From positions 682,001-746,000 of the forward strand of contig NZ_BJOU01000001.1 of assembly GCF_009932435.1 (NCBI RefSeq): 64,000 bases of DNA. The letters run 5' to 3'. Positions 8,809-18,217 of this stretch are shown one piece after another (position 1 is the first letter of the stretch; each line of letters starts with the position of its first letter). A program made the translations under genes and the position numbers. Source of the stretch: Gordonia crocea (GTDB taxonomy: Bacteria; Actinomycetota; Actinomycetes; Mycobacteriales; Mycobacteriaceae). Below the pieces are notes generated by a model. That model searched no databases. It was not told the origin of the DNA and saw only the letters and a program-made list of their open reading frames with translations.

Positions 8809-9360
8809 ATGGATCGCGATCGGATGGTCGACGTCGGCGTGATGCTGGTGTCGCGCTTCGGGGCCAAGGCGTTGAGCCTCACCTCGGTCGCCAAGCACGC
8901 CGGGGTCGCCCGTGCCACCGCTTACCGCATGTTCGGCGGCAAGGAGGCGCTGATCGCGGCGATCGTCGAGCGCGAAGTCGCTCAACTGAGGGAACGGCTG
9001 AGCACCTGGGCGGCGGCCCAGCCCGACGCGGAGGGCAAGGTGGGTGGTCAGGTCACCGAGTCGCTGCGTTACATCCGGGAGAACGAGGCGCTGCAGTACG
9101 TGCTGCGCAACGAGCCGGGTGAGATCGTGTCGGCGTTGGTCTCCACCACCCACGGGGGGCCCGCCCTGGTCACCCAGATCGTCTCCGCGGCGCTGCCCGA
9201 CGTCGACGACGATGTGCGGGCCCGGTTGCGGCCCAACCCGGAAGCGGCGGCAGAGTTCATCGTGCGCGTCGTCTATTCGCTGATGCTGGTACCGGACTCG
9301 GCGATGACCGACGAGCAGGTCGCCCAACTCGTCGTCGCCGCGGTCCTCGCGCCCGAGTAG
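8809..9360 (+). CDS. TetR-family transcriptional regulator
   Basis: A 183-residue regulator with an N-terminal TetR helix-turn-helix at about residues 8-50 (ALSLTSVAKHAGVARATAYRMFGGKEAL). The C-terminal ligand-binding half has no recognisable signature. It starts 9 bases after the fgd stop and ends 20 bases before pta, so it is probably transcribed with fgd and may regulate fgd or pta-ackA. The M. tuberculosis fgd1-pta junction, as I recall it, has no regulator gene here. No operator for it was identified. Confidence 0.85.
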   Translation: MDRDRMVDVGVMLVSRFGAKALSLTSVAKHAGVARATAYRMFGGKEALIAAIVEREVAQLRERLSTWAAAQPDAEGKVGGQVTESLRYIRENEALQYVLRNEPGEIVSALVSTTHGGPALVTQIVSAALPDVDDDVRARLRPNPEAAAEFIVRVVYSLMLVPDSAMTDEQVAQLVVAAVLAPE

Positions 9361-9380
9361 TTCGGGTTAGGGTGATGCCC

Positions 9381-11492
9381 ATGACCGACCGCTCCACGGG
9401 AGAAATGTCCGTGTCCGACGCCTCGCACTCGGCGATCTATCTGGCCTCGTCGGAGGGGGAGACCGGGAAGTCGACGATCGCGTTGGGCCTCCTGGCACTG
9501 CTGTCGGCGACCGGTGGCCGCATCGGGGTGTTCCGGCCGATCAGTCGGACGCACGACGGCAAGAACGACTACATCCTCGAACTCTTGCTCGCCCACGATT
9601 CGGTGGGCCTGGACTACGCCGATTGCATCGGTGTCACCTATGACCAGGTGCACGCGGATCCGGACGCCGCGCTGGCCACCATCGTCGACCGGTTCCACGC
9701 GGTGCAGGAGCAGTGCGACACGGTGCTGGTCGTCGGGTCGGATTTCACCGACGTCGGCAATCCGTCGGAGCTGTCGTACAACGCCCGGATCGCGGCCAAC
9801 CTGGCCTGCCCGATGGTGCTCGCGCTGCGCGGCAGCGAGCGCACGCCGCAGGAGATCCGTGGCCTGACGGTGCACGCCCTCGCGGAGGTCTCCGCGGCCC
9901 ACGCGACGGCGGTCGCCGTGGTGGTGAACCGGGTCGACCCGGCGCAGCAAGCCGCGACGAAAACCGCGCTCGACGGGATCGGGCCGGGCGTGTGGGTGCT
10001 GCCCGAGGACAGCGTCCTGAGTTCGCCGACCATGGCCGAGCTGTCCGCCGCGCTCGGCGGCTACCTCTACAGCGGTGACGAGGAACTCCTCGACCGCGAG
10101 GCGCTGCACATGATGGTCGGCGGGATGACGGTCGAGCACGTGTTGGAACGACTGGCCGAAGGCATGGTCGTCATCGCCCCGGCCGACCGGTCCGACGTGT
10201 TGCTTGCCCTGGTCAATGCCAATGTGGCTCAAGGGTTTCCGCGGCTGGCCGGGCTGATCCTCAACGGTGGCCTGAAGCCGCACCCGATGGTCGACGCCCT
10301 GGTGCGCGGCCTCAACCCGACACTGCCGATCATTTGCTGCGAGCAGAGCACCTACGAGACCGCGCGCATCGCCTCGCACACCCGGGGGAAGATGGCCAAC
10401 CAGTCGGCCCGCAAGATCGAGACGGCGCTGGCGTTGATGGAGCACCACATCGACTCGGCGAAACTGATGGAAGACCTCAACATCGCCATCCCCGAGGTCG
10501 TCACCCCGCAGATGTTCGAGTACCAACTCGTCGCGCGCGCCAAAGCCGACCGGCGCCACATCGTGCTGCCGGAGGGGGAGGAGCCGCGCATCCTGCGGGC
10601 GGCTGCCGCGCTCACCGCCCGCGGCGTCGCCCAGCTGACCCTGCTCGGCGACCCGGCGAAGGTCGAGGCGCAGTGCAGCGAGCTGGGCATCGAGCTCGCC
10701 GGCGTCGACATCATCAACCCACTCGACTCGGAGCTGACCGAGAAGTTCGCGGTCCAATACGCCGAGCTGCGCAAGCACAAGAATGTCGCGATGGACCGCG
10801 CCCGGGACCTGATGCGCGACGTCTCCTACTTCGGCACCATGATGGTCCACAACGGCCTCGCCGACGGGATGGTCTCCGGGTCGATCCACACCACGGCGCA
10901 CACCATCCGCCCGGCCTTCGAGATCATCAAGACCAAGCCCGGCGTCGACACCGTGTCGAGCGTCTTCTTCATGTGTCTGGCCGACCAGGTGCTGACCTAT
11001 GGCGACTGCGCGGTTGTTCCCGACCCCACCGCCGAGCAGCTGGCCGATATCGCGATCTCCTCGGCCGAGACGGCCGCCGCCTTCGGCATCGATCCGCGGG
11101 TGGCGATGCTGTCCTACTCGACGGGCGAATCCGGCACCGGGGCCGACGTGGACAAGGTGCGCACCGCGACGTCGCTGGTGCGCGAGCGCGAACCGGACCT
11201 GTTGGTGGAGGGGCCGATCCAGTACGACGCGGCGGTCGAGCCGAGTGTCGCGGCGACCAAGATGCCGAACTCGCCGGTCGCCGGAAAGGCCACGGTGCTG
11301 ATCTTCCCCGACCTCAACACCGGCAACAACACCTACAAGGCGGTCCAGCGCAGCGCCGGGGCCATCGCCATCGGCCCGGTCCTGCAGGGGTTGAACAAGC
11401 CGATCAACGACCTCTCGCGGGGAGCGCTCGTCGCCGACATCGTGAACACGGTGGCGATCACCGCGATCCAGGCGCAGGCGGGTGTCGAATGA
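9381..11492 (+). CDS. pta: Phosphate acetyltransferase
   Basis: A protein of about 703 residues that interconverts acetyl-CoA and acetyl phosphate. The N-terminal half is the BioD-like P-loop region (SEGETGKSTIALGLLALL) and DRTGG-type middle typical of long Pta proteins; the C-terminal half from about 370 is the catalytic phosphotransacetylase domain (VLPEGEEPRIL, GMVSGSIHTTAHT, MLSYSTGESG, FPDLNTGNNTYKAVQRSAGA). Possible starts are GTG 9372, ATG 9375, ATG 9381 and ATG 9405. I chose 9381 because TAGGGT at 9368-9373 fits a leaderless -10 for it, and AGGGTGA could serve as ribosome site. Its TGA overlaps the ackA ATG. Confidence 0.93.
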   Translation: MTDRSTGEMSVSDASHSAIYLASSEGETGKSTIALGLLALLSATGGRIGVFRPISRTHDGKNDYILELLLAHDSVGLDYADCIGVTYDQVHADPDAALATIVDRFHAVQEQCDTVLVVGSDFTDVGNPSELSYNARIAANLACPMVLALRGSERTPQEIRGLTVHALAEVSAAHATAVAVVVNRVDPAQQAATKTALDGIGPGVWVLPEDSVLSSPTMAELSAALGGYLYSGDEELLDREALHMMVGGMTVEHVLERLAEGMVVIAPADRSDVLLALVNANVAQGFPRLAGLILNGGLKPHPMVDALVRGLNPTLPIICCEQSTYETARIASHTRGKMANQSARKIETALALMEHHIDSAKLMEDLNIAIPEVVTPQMFEYQLVARAKADRRHIVLPEGEEPRILRAAAALTARGVAQLTLLGDPAKVEAQCSELGIELAGVDIINPLDSELTEKFAVQYAELRKHKNVAMDRARDLMRDVSYFGTMMVHNGLADGMVSGSIHTTAHTIRPAFEIIKTKPGVDTVSSVFFMCLADQVLTYGDCAVVPDPTAEQLADIAISSAETAAAFGIDPRVAMLSYSTGESGTGADVDKVRTATSLVREREPDLLVEGPIQYDAAVEPSVAATKMPNSPVAGKATVLIFPDLNTGNNTYKAVQRSAGAIAIGPVLQGLNKPINDLSRGALVADIVNTVAITAIQAQAGVE

Positions 11493-12691
11493 GTGCGGAG
11501 ACGCCGCTGGTCCTGGTCCTCAACGCCGGCTCGTCGTCGTTGAAATACCAACTCCTGGAACCGGACTCGGCCCGGGTCACCGCCGAGGGGCTGGTGGAGC
11601 GGATCGGCGAACCCGTCTCGGTCATCAACCATGAGCAGGGGGGTGCGGAGACCGTCGAGGAACTCCACCTGCCCGACCACCGGGCCGCCATCGCCAAGGC
11701 GATGGAGTTGTTCGCCGCCCACGGCACCGACCTCACCCGGACGCCGCTGTGCGCGGTCGGGCACCGGGTCGTGCACGGCGGGCGCTCGCTCTACGCACCG
11801 ACGCTGATCGACCAGCACGTCATCGACGAGATCGAACGGATCGCCCCGCTCGCCCCGCTGCACAACCCGCCGAACCTGGTCGGCATCGAGGCGGCGCAGG
11901 CACTGCTGCCCAACGTGCCGGGCGTCGCCGTCTTCGACACCGGCTTCTTCCACGGCCTGCCCGACGTGTCGGCCCGGTACGCCATCGACCGCAAGCTGTC
12001 CGACGACTATGCCCTGCGCCGCTACGGCTTTCACGGGACCAGCCACGACTACGTCTCCCACCGGGCCGCGGAATTCCTCGGCCGCGACTATGACGCGACC
12101 AACCAGATCGTCGCCCACCTGGGCAATGGGGCGTCGATGTCGGCGATTGCGGCCGGCCGCCCGGTGGACACCTCGATGGGGTTGACCCCGTTGGAGGGAC
12201 TCGTGATGGGGACCCGCGGCGGCGACATCGACCCCGGCCTGCTCTTCCACCTCAAGCGGGTGGTCGGGATGTCGGTGGACGACATCGACCATCTGCTCAA
12301 CAAGCGGTCCGGGCTCAAGGGGCTATGCGGAGAGAACGATTTCCGAACGGTCACCGAGATGATCGCGGCCGGTGACGCCGCGGCGCAAGAAGCCTACGAC
12401 ATCTACATCCATCGGCTGCGCGGCTACTTCGGCGCCTACCTGGTGGAGCTGGAACAGACCGACATCATCACCTTCACCGCCGGCGTCGGGGAGAACGCGG
12501 CCTCGGTGCGCGCCGACTCGCTGGCCCGGATGTCGCGCTTCGGAATCGAGATCGACGAGCAGCGCAACGCCGTCCGGAGCCGCGAGCCCCGGGTCATCTC
12601 CACCGATGCCTCGCGCACGACCGTGCTGGTGGTGCCGACCAATGAAGAACTCGAGATCGCCCGGCAGGCCAAGGCGCTGGTCACGTCCTGA
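11489..12691 (+). CDS. ackA: Acetate kinase
   Basis: A 400-residue ASKHA-fold kinase that transfers phosphate between acetyl phosphate and ADP; with Pta it forms the acetate/acetyl-CoA overflow and assimilation pathway. Visible motifs are LVLNAGSSSLKYQLL at the N-terminus, AVGHRVVHGG, FDTGFFHGLP, YGFHGTSHDYVS, HLGNGASMSAI, and TAGVGENAASVR in the C-terminal domain. The length is usual for the family. The ATGA overlap with pta indicates translational coupling. It converges on pknG with only 9 bases between stop codons. Confidence 0.95.
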   Translation: MSAETPLVLVLNAGSSSLKYQLLEPDSARVTAEGLVERIGEPVSVINHEQGGAETVEELHLPDHRAAIAKAMELFAAHGTDLTRTPLCAVGHRVVHGGRSLYAPTLIDQHVIDEIERIAPLAPLHNPPNLVGIEAAQALLPNVPGVAVFDTGFFHGLPDVSARYAIDRKLSDDYALRRYGFHGTSHDYVSHRAAEFLGRDYDATNQIVAHLGNGASMSAIAAGRPVDTSMGLTPLEGLVMGTRGGDIDPGLLFHLKRVVGMSVDDIDHLLNKRSGLKGLCGENDFRTVTEMIAAGDAAAQEAYDIYIHRLRGYFGAYLVELEQTDIITFTAGVGENAASVRADSLARMSRFGIEIDEQRNAVRSREPRVISTDASRTTVLVVPTNEELEIARQAKALVTS

Positions 12692-12704
12692 CCGAGGTGG
12701 TCAG
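12688..12704. other. Small hairpin spanning both convergent stop codons
   Basis: CTGACC (12688-12693) and GGTCAG (12699-12704) are exact inverted repeats around a 5-base loop. They contain the TGA of ackA and, on the other strand, the TGA of pknG. There is no T-run on either side, so this is at best a weak bidirectional transcript end. Confidence 0.3.
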
Positions 12705-15100
12705 AACCAGGTCGCCGGCCGGACGTAATTGGCCAGGTCGACCAGTTGGAACCGGTGCGCCCGGTTGTTGCGCGTCTCGCGTGCCAGGTCGCGCAGCGAC
12801 TGTTCGGTGCCGACCCGCAGGCCGTATTCGGTGAACGGATAGCCCAGCAGGTTCGGCAGGTCCTCCTCGCCCTCGTTCTCCAGCACCCAGCCCAGCGCGG
12901 TGCCGAGCACGATCAACTTGAGCCGCGGCTTGCGCGGCTCGGAGTCGGGGATCTGCTGCCACCGCGCGGCCGCCTGGACGATCTCGGCGTGGCTGATCTG
13001 CGAGACCGGCCGACCGTGCACGAGGGCGAGGACCGCGGTCTCGCGCGCGGTGTTGTAGTGGCGGCTCGTCGTGGGGACCTCGTCGAGTCCGACGATGGCC
13101 TCGGCGACTTCGCCGTAGGCCAGGTGGATCCGGGCCAGGCCGAAGGCTGCGGTGATGATGGCGTGGTCGGTGAACCACAGGTCCTGGTAGTGGTGGCGCG
13201 CAATCTCGTACCAGCGGCGCACCTGGGGGTCCACCCCGCCCTGCGACATCGGGTCACCGGCCTCGCCGGCGAGCCATCGGCCGATGAGTTCGGCGGTGCC
13301 GGCGACGGCCAACTTCGGTCCGATCTCGCCGGGCATCGCTTCCAAGGCTTCGTTGAAGCGCTCGTAGGCGAGTTCGGGTTCGTCGTTGCGCAGGGCGTAG
13401 ATGCCCAGGTACCACTCGATGCGCCAGTTGGGGCCGTATTGCTTGTCGGCCGAGCGCAGCACCCCCAGGGCGGTGTCGACGTCGTCGAGTTCGAGGAGGG
13501 CGCGCGACTCGACGAGGTCGACCTCCAGCGACCCGCGCGGCACCGACTCGTCGCCGTCGATGACGGTGCGACTGGCCCGGTGGGCGTGGATCGAGTCGAG
13601 CATCTGACGCGGATCGGACAGGGCGGTGGTGCTCAGCACCCGGGCCGATGGGTCGGTCGGGTCCAGCAGCGGGACCGGAAGGGCGGCGGCGATGTCGGCC
13701 GGATCGTAGAACGTCGCCTGGTCCGGGTCGAAGAAGGCGTCGATCGGGCCGAGGAGCAGCTCGGTGCCGAAGGTGGAGCGGGGTGGGGTGAAGACCGTCG
13801 AGAGCGCAGGCCGGGGGACGCCGGTGTGGACGGCGACGGTCTCGCGCAGCACGTTGAGCAACTGCGTGGTCATCTCCGCCGTGGTCGCGAAGCGTTCGTC
13901 GGGATTGGCCGCCGTCGCCCGCGCCAGCAGTAGGTGGAAGGAGGGGTTCTCGATGAACAGCGGCACGTCGGCCGGGTGTGGCAGGTCCGGCAGGTACTGA
14001 CCGCCCTCCATCGGCATGTCGACGGTGAGGACGGCCAGGGTGCGGCCGATGCTGTAGATGTCGGTGGCGATCTGCGGGCCCGTCTCGACGATCTCCGGAG
14101 CCTGGAAGCCCGGGGTCCCGTAGAGGCGGCCGTGCCCGCCGATGGGGGCGACGGCGCCCAGGTCGATCAGCGTGACGTCGCCCTCACTGATCATGATGTT
14201 GTCCGGCTTCACGTCGTTGTAGACCAGGCCCACCGAATGCAGGTACCCGACGGCGGGCAGGACTTCGAGGATGTAGGACATGGCCTGTTCCGGCGGCAGC
14301 AGCGCGGGCGTGGTGTGGCCCGACTCGTCCTTGGTGGAAGTCAGCTGCTTGAGCGTCTTTCCGCCGATGTACTCCATGACGATGTAGCCGATGGTGCGTT
14401 CGTCGGAGATCTGGTGCTCGACGAAGTTGTAGATCTTCACGATCCCCGGGTGGCTCACCGAGGCGAGGAACTGCCGCTCGGCCATCGCCACCGCCTGCGC
14501 CGCCGAATCACCAGAGTTCAACAAGCCCTTGAGGACCACCGGCCGGTCCGACACGTTGCGGTCGGTGGCCACGTAAATCCACCCCATGCCGCCGTGGGCG
14601 ATGGCGCCGAGGATCTCGTACTGGTCGGCGACCAAGGTGCCCGGCTCCAGGCTCGGCACGAACGAGTAGCGGACCCCGCAGTTGGGGCAGGTCCCCGTCA
14701 GCGGCCCGGCGTGCGGGCCGGATTCGCGGGCCAACGGGGTGCCGCAGTTCCAGCACTTGCGCTTGCGCTCGGGAATGACCGGGTCAACCAGGACCGCGTC
14801 GGCCGGCTCGGTGTCGACGATGCGCGGCAGGTCCACCAGGGAACTGCCCAGTCGGCGGTCGTGGACGCGGGGCGCGCTGCGGTCGGGCACCAGGACCCGC
14901 CCACGTGGAACGGGGAAGGTGGTGCGGGCGGTGACCGACGACCGCGTCGACCCCGGGGTCGTGGTGGCGGCGGTAGTGTCGTCGAGCAGGAAGTCGCCGC
15001 CCACCGCCTGGGTGCCGGTGTCATCGTCGTCGGAGTCGAAGGGATCGAAGGGCACCGCCTCGGTGGCGGCGGGCTCGTCGTCGTCGCGGTTCGCGGTCAT
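12701..15100 (-). CDS. pknG: Serine/threonine protein kinase PknG
   Basis: A 799-residue soluble kinase. After an acidic, disordered N-terminus comes a rubredoxin-like metal site (CWNCG near residue 114, CPNCG about 22 residues later). A kinase domain follows at about 150-410 (AHGGMGWIYVA, VVLKGLL, LVYNDVKPDNIM, LIDLGAVAPIG with the PknG-typical DLG), and a TPR region extends to the C-terminus. In mycobacteria PknG phosphorylates GarA, releasing 2-oxoglutarate dehydrogenase and glutamate enzymes from inhibition when amino acids are plentiful. The ATG at 15100 lies 2 bases after the glnH stop, so it is the last gene of the glnX-glnH-pknG operon. Mtb PknG is about 750 residues. Confidence 0.95.
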   Translation of the reverse strand: MTANRDDDEPAATEAVPFDPFDSDDDDTGTQAVGGDFLLDDTTAATTTPGSTRSSVTARTTFPVPRGRVLVPDRSAPRVHDRRLGSSLVDLPRIVDTEPADAVLVDPVIPERKRKCWNCGTPLARESGPHAGPLTGTCPNCGVRYSFVPSLEPGTLVADQYEILGAIAHGGMGWIYVATDRNVSDRPVVLKGLLNSGDSAAQAVAMAERQFLASVSHPGIVKIYNFVEHQISDERTIGYIVMEYIGGKTLKQLTSTKDESGHTTPALLPPEQAMSYILEVLPAVGYLHSVGLVYNDVKPDNIMISEGDVTLIDLGAVAPIGGHGRLYGTPGFQAPEIVETGPQIATDIYSIGRTLAVLTVDMPMEGGQYLPDLPHPADVPLFIENPSFHLLLARATAANPDERFATTAEMTTQLLNVLRETVAVHTGVPRPALSTVFTPPRSTFGTELLLGPIDAFFDPDQATFYDPADIAAALPVPLLDPTDPSARVLSTTALSDPRQMLDSIHAHRASRTVIDGDESVPRGSLEVDLVESRALLELDDVDTALGVLRSADKQYGPNWRIEWYLGIYALRNDEPELAYERFNEALEAMPGEIGPKLAVAGTAELIGRWLAGEAGDPMSQGGVDPQVRRWYEIARHHYQDLWFTDHAIITAAFGLARIHLAYGEVAEAIVGLDEVPTTSRHYNTARETAVLALVHGRPVSQISHAEIVQAAARWQQIPDSEPRKPRLKLIVLGTALGWVLENEGEEDLPNLLGYPFTEYGLRVGTEQSLRDLARETRNNRAHRFQLVDLANYVRPATWF

Positions 15101-15102
15101 GG

Positions 15103-16083
15103 TCAGTCCCGGTACACCGGTCGGGGCAGGGTGGGATGGGTGCCGAGCACCGACAGCCACTCGTCGACGATCGAGCGCCAGCGCCCGTTGGCGGCCAAGG
15201 TGACGAGGACCGCGTTGATGAAACGCACCAGGTCGTCGCGGCCCTTGCGGATCCCGATGCCGTAGTACTCCTCGCCGAGGCTGGGGCCGACGAGGTGCAG
15301 CCACGGGTCCTGGGTGGCCAGCCCGGCCAAGATGGCGTCGTCGGTGGACACCGCGTCGACACCGGATTGTTGGAGCAGGACAAGGCAATCCGCCCAGGTC
15401 GCCGTCTCCACCAGGGTGGCGGTGGGCACGATGCGCCGGACGCGCTGGGCCGAGGTGGCTCCGTTGGCGACGCAGACCCGCTTACCCGCCAGGTCCTCGG
15501 CGGCATTGATCTTGGAGTTGTTCACCGCCAGAATCCGTTGGGCGGCAACATAATACGGCGACGAGAAGTCGATCTGCTTGCGCCGCTCGCAGGTGATGCT
15601 CATGGTTTTGACGACGATATCGACCTGGTTGGACTCCAGGACGTGGATGCGGTCGGCCGGCCGGGTCACCCGGAACTCGATCCGGTTGGGGTCGTTGAAG
15701 ATCGCCTTGCTGATCTCCCTGGCCAGGTCGACGTCGAAGCCGCGCAGGTCGCCGGAGAGGGGGTCGCGGAAGCTGAACGGGTTGGAGCCGGTGTCGATGC
15801 CGACGATGAGCCGGCCGTTGGCGGCGATCTGGGCCATTGCGGTGCGCGGGGGCATCTGGCCGGGGGGCGGCAGCGGCATCGGCCGCAGGCTGGCCAGCCG
15901 GTTGCAGTCGTCGGTGTCGGCCTCCGCGGACACCGGTCCGCCGGGTGGCGCGACGACCATGCCGGGCGGGGTGGGCGGGTTGGCCGTGGTGAGCGGCGGC
16001 GGTGAATCCGGGGCGGTGAAGCGGGCGCACGCGGTCGCGGTGGCCACCACCAGGGCCACGACGACGGCTGCGCGGATTTTCAT
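15103..16083 (-). CDS. glnH: GlnH-like amino-acid-binding lipoprotein
   Basis: A 326-residue periplasmic binding protein of the glutamine-binding (SBP_bac_3) family. It has a short signal peptide ending ATAC with the lipid-modified Cys at 19, then a proline-rich linker to about residue 65. The ligand-binding domain contains GRLIVGIDTGSNPFSFRDP, GFDVDLAREISKAIF and a pattern of charged binding residues. There is no ABC permease or ATPase gene next to it. In M. tuberculosis GlnH binds aspartate and glutamate and signals through GlnX to PknG; the same order here supports that role. Its ATG overlaps the glnX stop codon. Confidence 0.9.
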   Translation of the reverse strand: MKIRAAVVVALVVATATACARFTAPDSPPPLTTANPPTPPGMVVAPPGGPVSAEADTDDCNRLASLRPMPLPPPGQMPPRTAMAQIAANGRLIVGIDTGSNPFSFRDPLSGDLRGFDVDLAREISKAIFNDPNRIEFRVTRPADRIHVLESNQVDIVVKTMSITCERRKQIDFSSPYYVAAQRILAVNNSKINAAEDLAGKRVCVANGATSAQRVRRIVPTATLVETATWADCLVLLQQSGVDAVSTDDAILAGLATQDPWLHLVGPSLGEEYYGIGIRKGRDDLVRFINAVLVTLAANGRWRSIVDEWLSVLGTHPTLPRPVYRD

Positions 16084-17555
16084 CGGTACTCCAGGATGCG
16101 GTTGTAGAGCCCGGCCGGAATGGCGACCGCCGCGATCACGGCCAACAACAGTATGCCGGTGCTGCTGAAGGCCAGGAACCGTCCGGCGGTGTAGATGTTG
16201 TTGCGGAATGCGCTGCGCGCCTCGGTGATCGCACGGACCAGTGCTTGGTCGACGTTGGCGTAGTAGGTCGCCGCGCTGGTCTTCTCCGGGCCGACGGTGA
16301 GGTCGCGCGCCCCGATGTAGTCGCCGGCGGTGAGCCGTTTGCCGATTTCCCGGTCGGTGGTCTGCCAGTCGACCAGGGCGGCCCGTGCCGCGTCGATATC
16401 GGCGATGGGCAGGGTCTTCGCGTGTCCGGAGTGATAGTCGTCGGCCAGCTTGTTGAGCACCTCCGACACGCCTCGGGTGGCAGCGGTGAAGTCGTCGTTG
16501 AGCGCGGTCTGGTCCCGACGGACCAGGGAGAGGGTCTGCGCCGAACGGGCCTGCTGGAGGCTGATCCGCGCGCCGGTCAGTGCGTGCAGCGGGTCGGCGC
16601 CCTCCACCCGGGCGGTGTTGGTCGCAACCACCGAGGTCAGCCCGGCGGCGAGCAGCCACAGGGTCCCCGCGGTCATGGTGACGAGCGCGACCAACAGGCC
16701 GGCGTTGAGTCGGCGCCGGGTGCGCCGGTCCAGGAAACGGGCTGCTGCGACGATGGCGACGAGGACGGCGAACAGTGTCGTGTAGACGAGATACGGGGGC
16801 CGGGTCAGGACCTGTTGCGGCTGGCTGATCGCCGCGGTGCGGTTCTCGTAGATCCGCTGGGCGGCGGGCAGCAGGATCTCCTGCATCATCCCGCTGGCCT
16901 GGTTGAGGTAGGCCGAGCCGACCGGGTTGCCGAGCCGGTTGTTGGCGCGCGCTGTTTCGACGAGGCCGGTGTAGACCGGCAGGTTGATCGCCAGCGCCAC
17001 CAGGTCGTCGTGCACCGGGTCGATGTCGCGACCGATTGGGCCGCCGTCCTCGTCGGGGGTGTTGGCGGCGGTGATGAGGGCCGCCGACGCGCTGGCGATC
17101 GCGTTGGCGTAGCGCTGGCGGAGGGAGACCGGTTCGAGGCCGCCGGAGATGAAGGCGGAGGTGGCCGAGGCATCGGCGATCGACAGGGAGCTGAAGAGGA
17201 TCTGCGACGACTCGGCGATCGGTTCGGCGCGCGAGATCAGTTGCTGCAGGCTGTGGGTCCGGTGGTTGAGGGCGACGGAGGCATACCAGCCGGTCGCCAG
17301 ACAGCCGATGGTCAGCGCGACCGCGATCAGGAACAGCTTTCCCGGCGTCGAAGAGGCGAAGACGCGCAGGGTGGCGAACGGCGATTGGGCCCGGGCCCGG
17401 GCGGCGGCGAGGATCTCGCGGCGGTCGGCCAGCGCTCGGCGCAGCTGCGGGCTGGTGGACAGTCGTCCGGCGTGCTCGGCAATCGACGCCGGCGTCGACT
17501 GGTTGCGGACGGGAGGTGCGCCGCGCGGACGCACGGGTGATGTGTCGGACTTCAC
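16080..17555 (-). CDS. glnX: GlnX-like membrane sensor of the PknG pathway
   Basis: A 491-residue membrane protein homologous to Rv0412c. A cytoplasmic N-terminus of about 75 residues is followed by a membrane span (LFLIAVALTIGCLATGWYAS), a long helical extracellular domain, two central spans (PYLVYTTLFAVLVAIVAAA and a GLLVALVTMTAGTLWLLAAG region), a second helical extracellular domain, and a C-terminal span. It is thought to relay GlnH occupancy to PknG. The GTG at 17555 was chosen because GGGGAGA lies upstream; a longer frame runs to 17633 without a ribosome site. The TGA overlaps the glnH ATG. Confidence 0.85.
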   Translation of the reverse strand: MKSDTSPVRPRGAPPVRNQSTPASIAEHAGRLSTSPQLRRALADRREILAAARARAQSPFATLRVFASSTPGKLFLIAVALTIGCLATGWYASVALNHRTHSLQQLISRAEPIAESSQILFSSLSIADASATSAFISGGLEPVSLRQRYANAIASASAALITAANTPDEDGGPIGRDIDPVHDDLVALAINLPVYTGLVETARANNRLGNPVGSAYLNQASGMMQEILLPAAQRIYENRTAAISQPQQVLTRPPYLVYTTLFAVLVAIVAAARFLDRRTRRRLNAGLLVALVTMTAGTLWLLAAGLTSVVATNTARVEGADPLHALTGARISLQQARSAQTLSLVRRDQTALNDDFTAATRGVSEVLNKLADDYHSGHAKTLPIADIDAARAALVDWQTTDREIGKRLTAGDYIGARDLTVGPEKTSAATYYANVDQALVRAITEARSAFRNNIYTAGRFLAFSSTGILLLAVIAAVAIPAGLYNRILEYR

Positions 17556-17740
17556 CGCATCATCTCCCCGTCTCCGGCCGGTAAACGTGTGTTTCCCAGC
17601 GTAGTCGCCACCGCAGTGCGCTGCCGCCGACACGCGCTGTGAACAGCGGGCGAACTCCGAAAGGGTCGAGTGGGTTGTTTGTCGACCGGGCCGGGCCCTC
17701 TCGCCTACGGTGGAGCGAGGCGACGATTCGGAGGACGGCA

Positions 17741-18214
17741 GTGCGCGGAGACGGCGACGGGTGGGTGTTCGATCCCGACGGTTCGCGGTATTGGGGCCGT
17801 CACGGCGCGGCGGGTCTGCTGCTGCGCGCCCCGCTGCCCGACGGCGGCGTCGGGATCCTGTTGCAGCACCGGGCCGTCTGGTCCCACCAGGGCGGAACCT
17901 GGGCGTTGCCCGGCGGCGCGCGCGACTCCCACGAGAGCGTGGTCGACACGGCGATCCGCGAGGCCGACGAGGAGGCCGGCATCGGCCACCACGACCTCAC
18001 GGTGCGCCAGCAGCTGGTCACCGCGGAATCGGTCAGCGGGTGGACCTATACGACGGTGATCGCCGATGTTGCCGAGCCGGTGCGCACGGTGGCCAACGGC
18101 GAATCCACCGAACTACGCTGGGTGCGAACCGAAGACGTCGATTCCCTGCCGCTGCATCCCGGGTTCGCCCGTAGTTGGCCGTTGCTGCGCGACCAATTGA
18201 CCGCGCTGGCCTGA
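17741..18214 (+). CDS. mutT3: Nudix hydrolase, MutT3-like
   Basis: A 157-residue Nudix hydrolase. The Nudix box reads G-G-A-R-D-S-H-E followed by READEEAGI, matching GX5EX7REUXEEXGU at about residues 65-88. Family members clean nucleotide pools of oxidised or modified nucleoside di- and triphosphates. Position next to the glnX operon matches mutT3 (Rv0413). The start is GTG at 17741 with GGAGG at 17730-17734; the frame is open further upstream to 17639 but without a ribosome site. The 185 bases between it and glnX hold the divergent promoters; no operator was recognised there. Confidence 0.85.
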   Translation: MRGDGDGWVFDPDGSRYWGRHGAAGLLLRAPLPDGGVGILLQHRAVWSHQGGTWALPGGARDSHESVVDTAIREADEEAGIGHHDLTVRQQLVTAESVSGWTYTTVIADVAEPVRTVANGESTELRWVRTEDVDSLPLHPGFARSWPLLRDQLTALA

Positions 18215-18217
18215 CGC

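Noticed and set aside
10334..11488. A plus-strand frame running into ackA from upstream, suggesting a longer AckA
   Set aside because: The region is read in another frame by pta, and AckA homology begins at the ATG at 11489.
12688..12704. Bidirectional intrinsic terminator between ackA and pknG
   Set aside because: The 6-bp stem has no T-run on either side, so it is recorded only as a weak hairpin.
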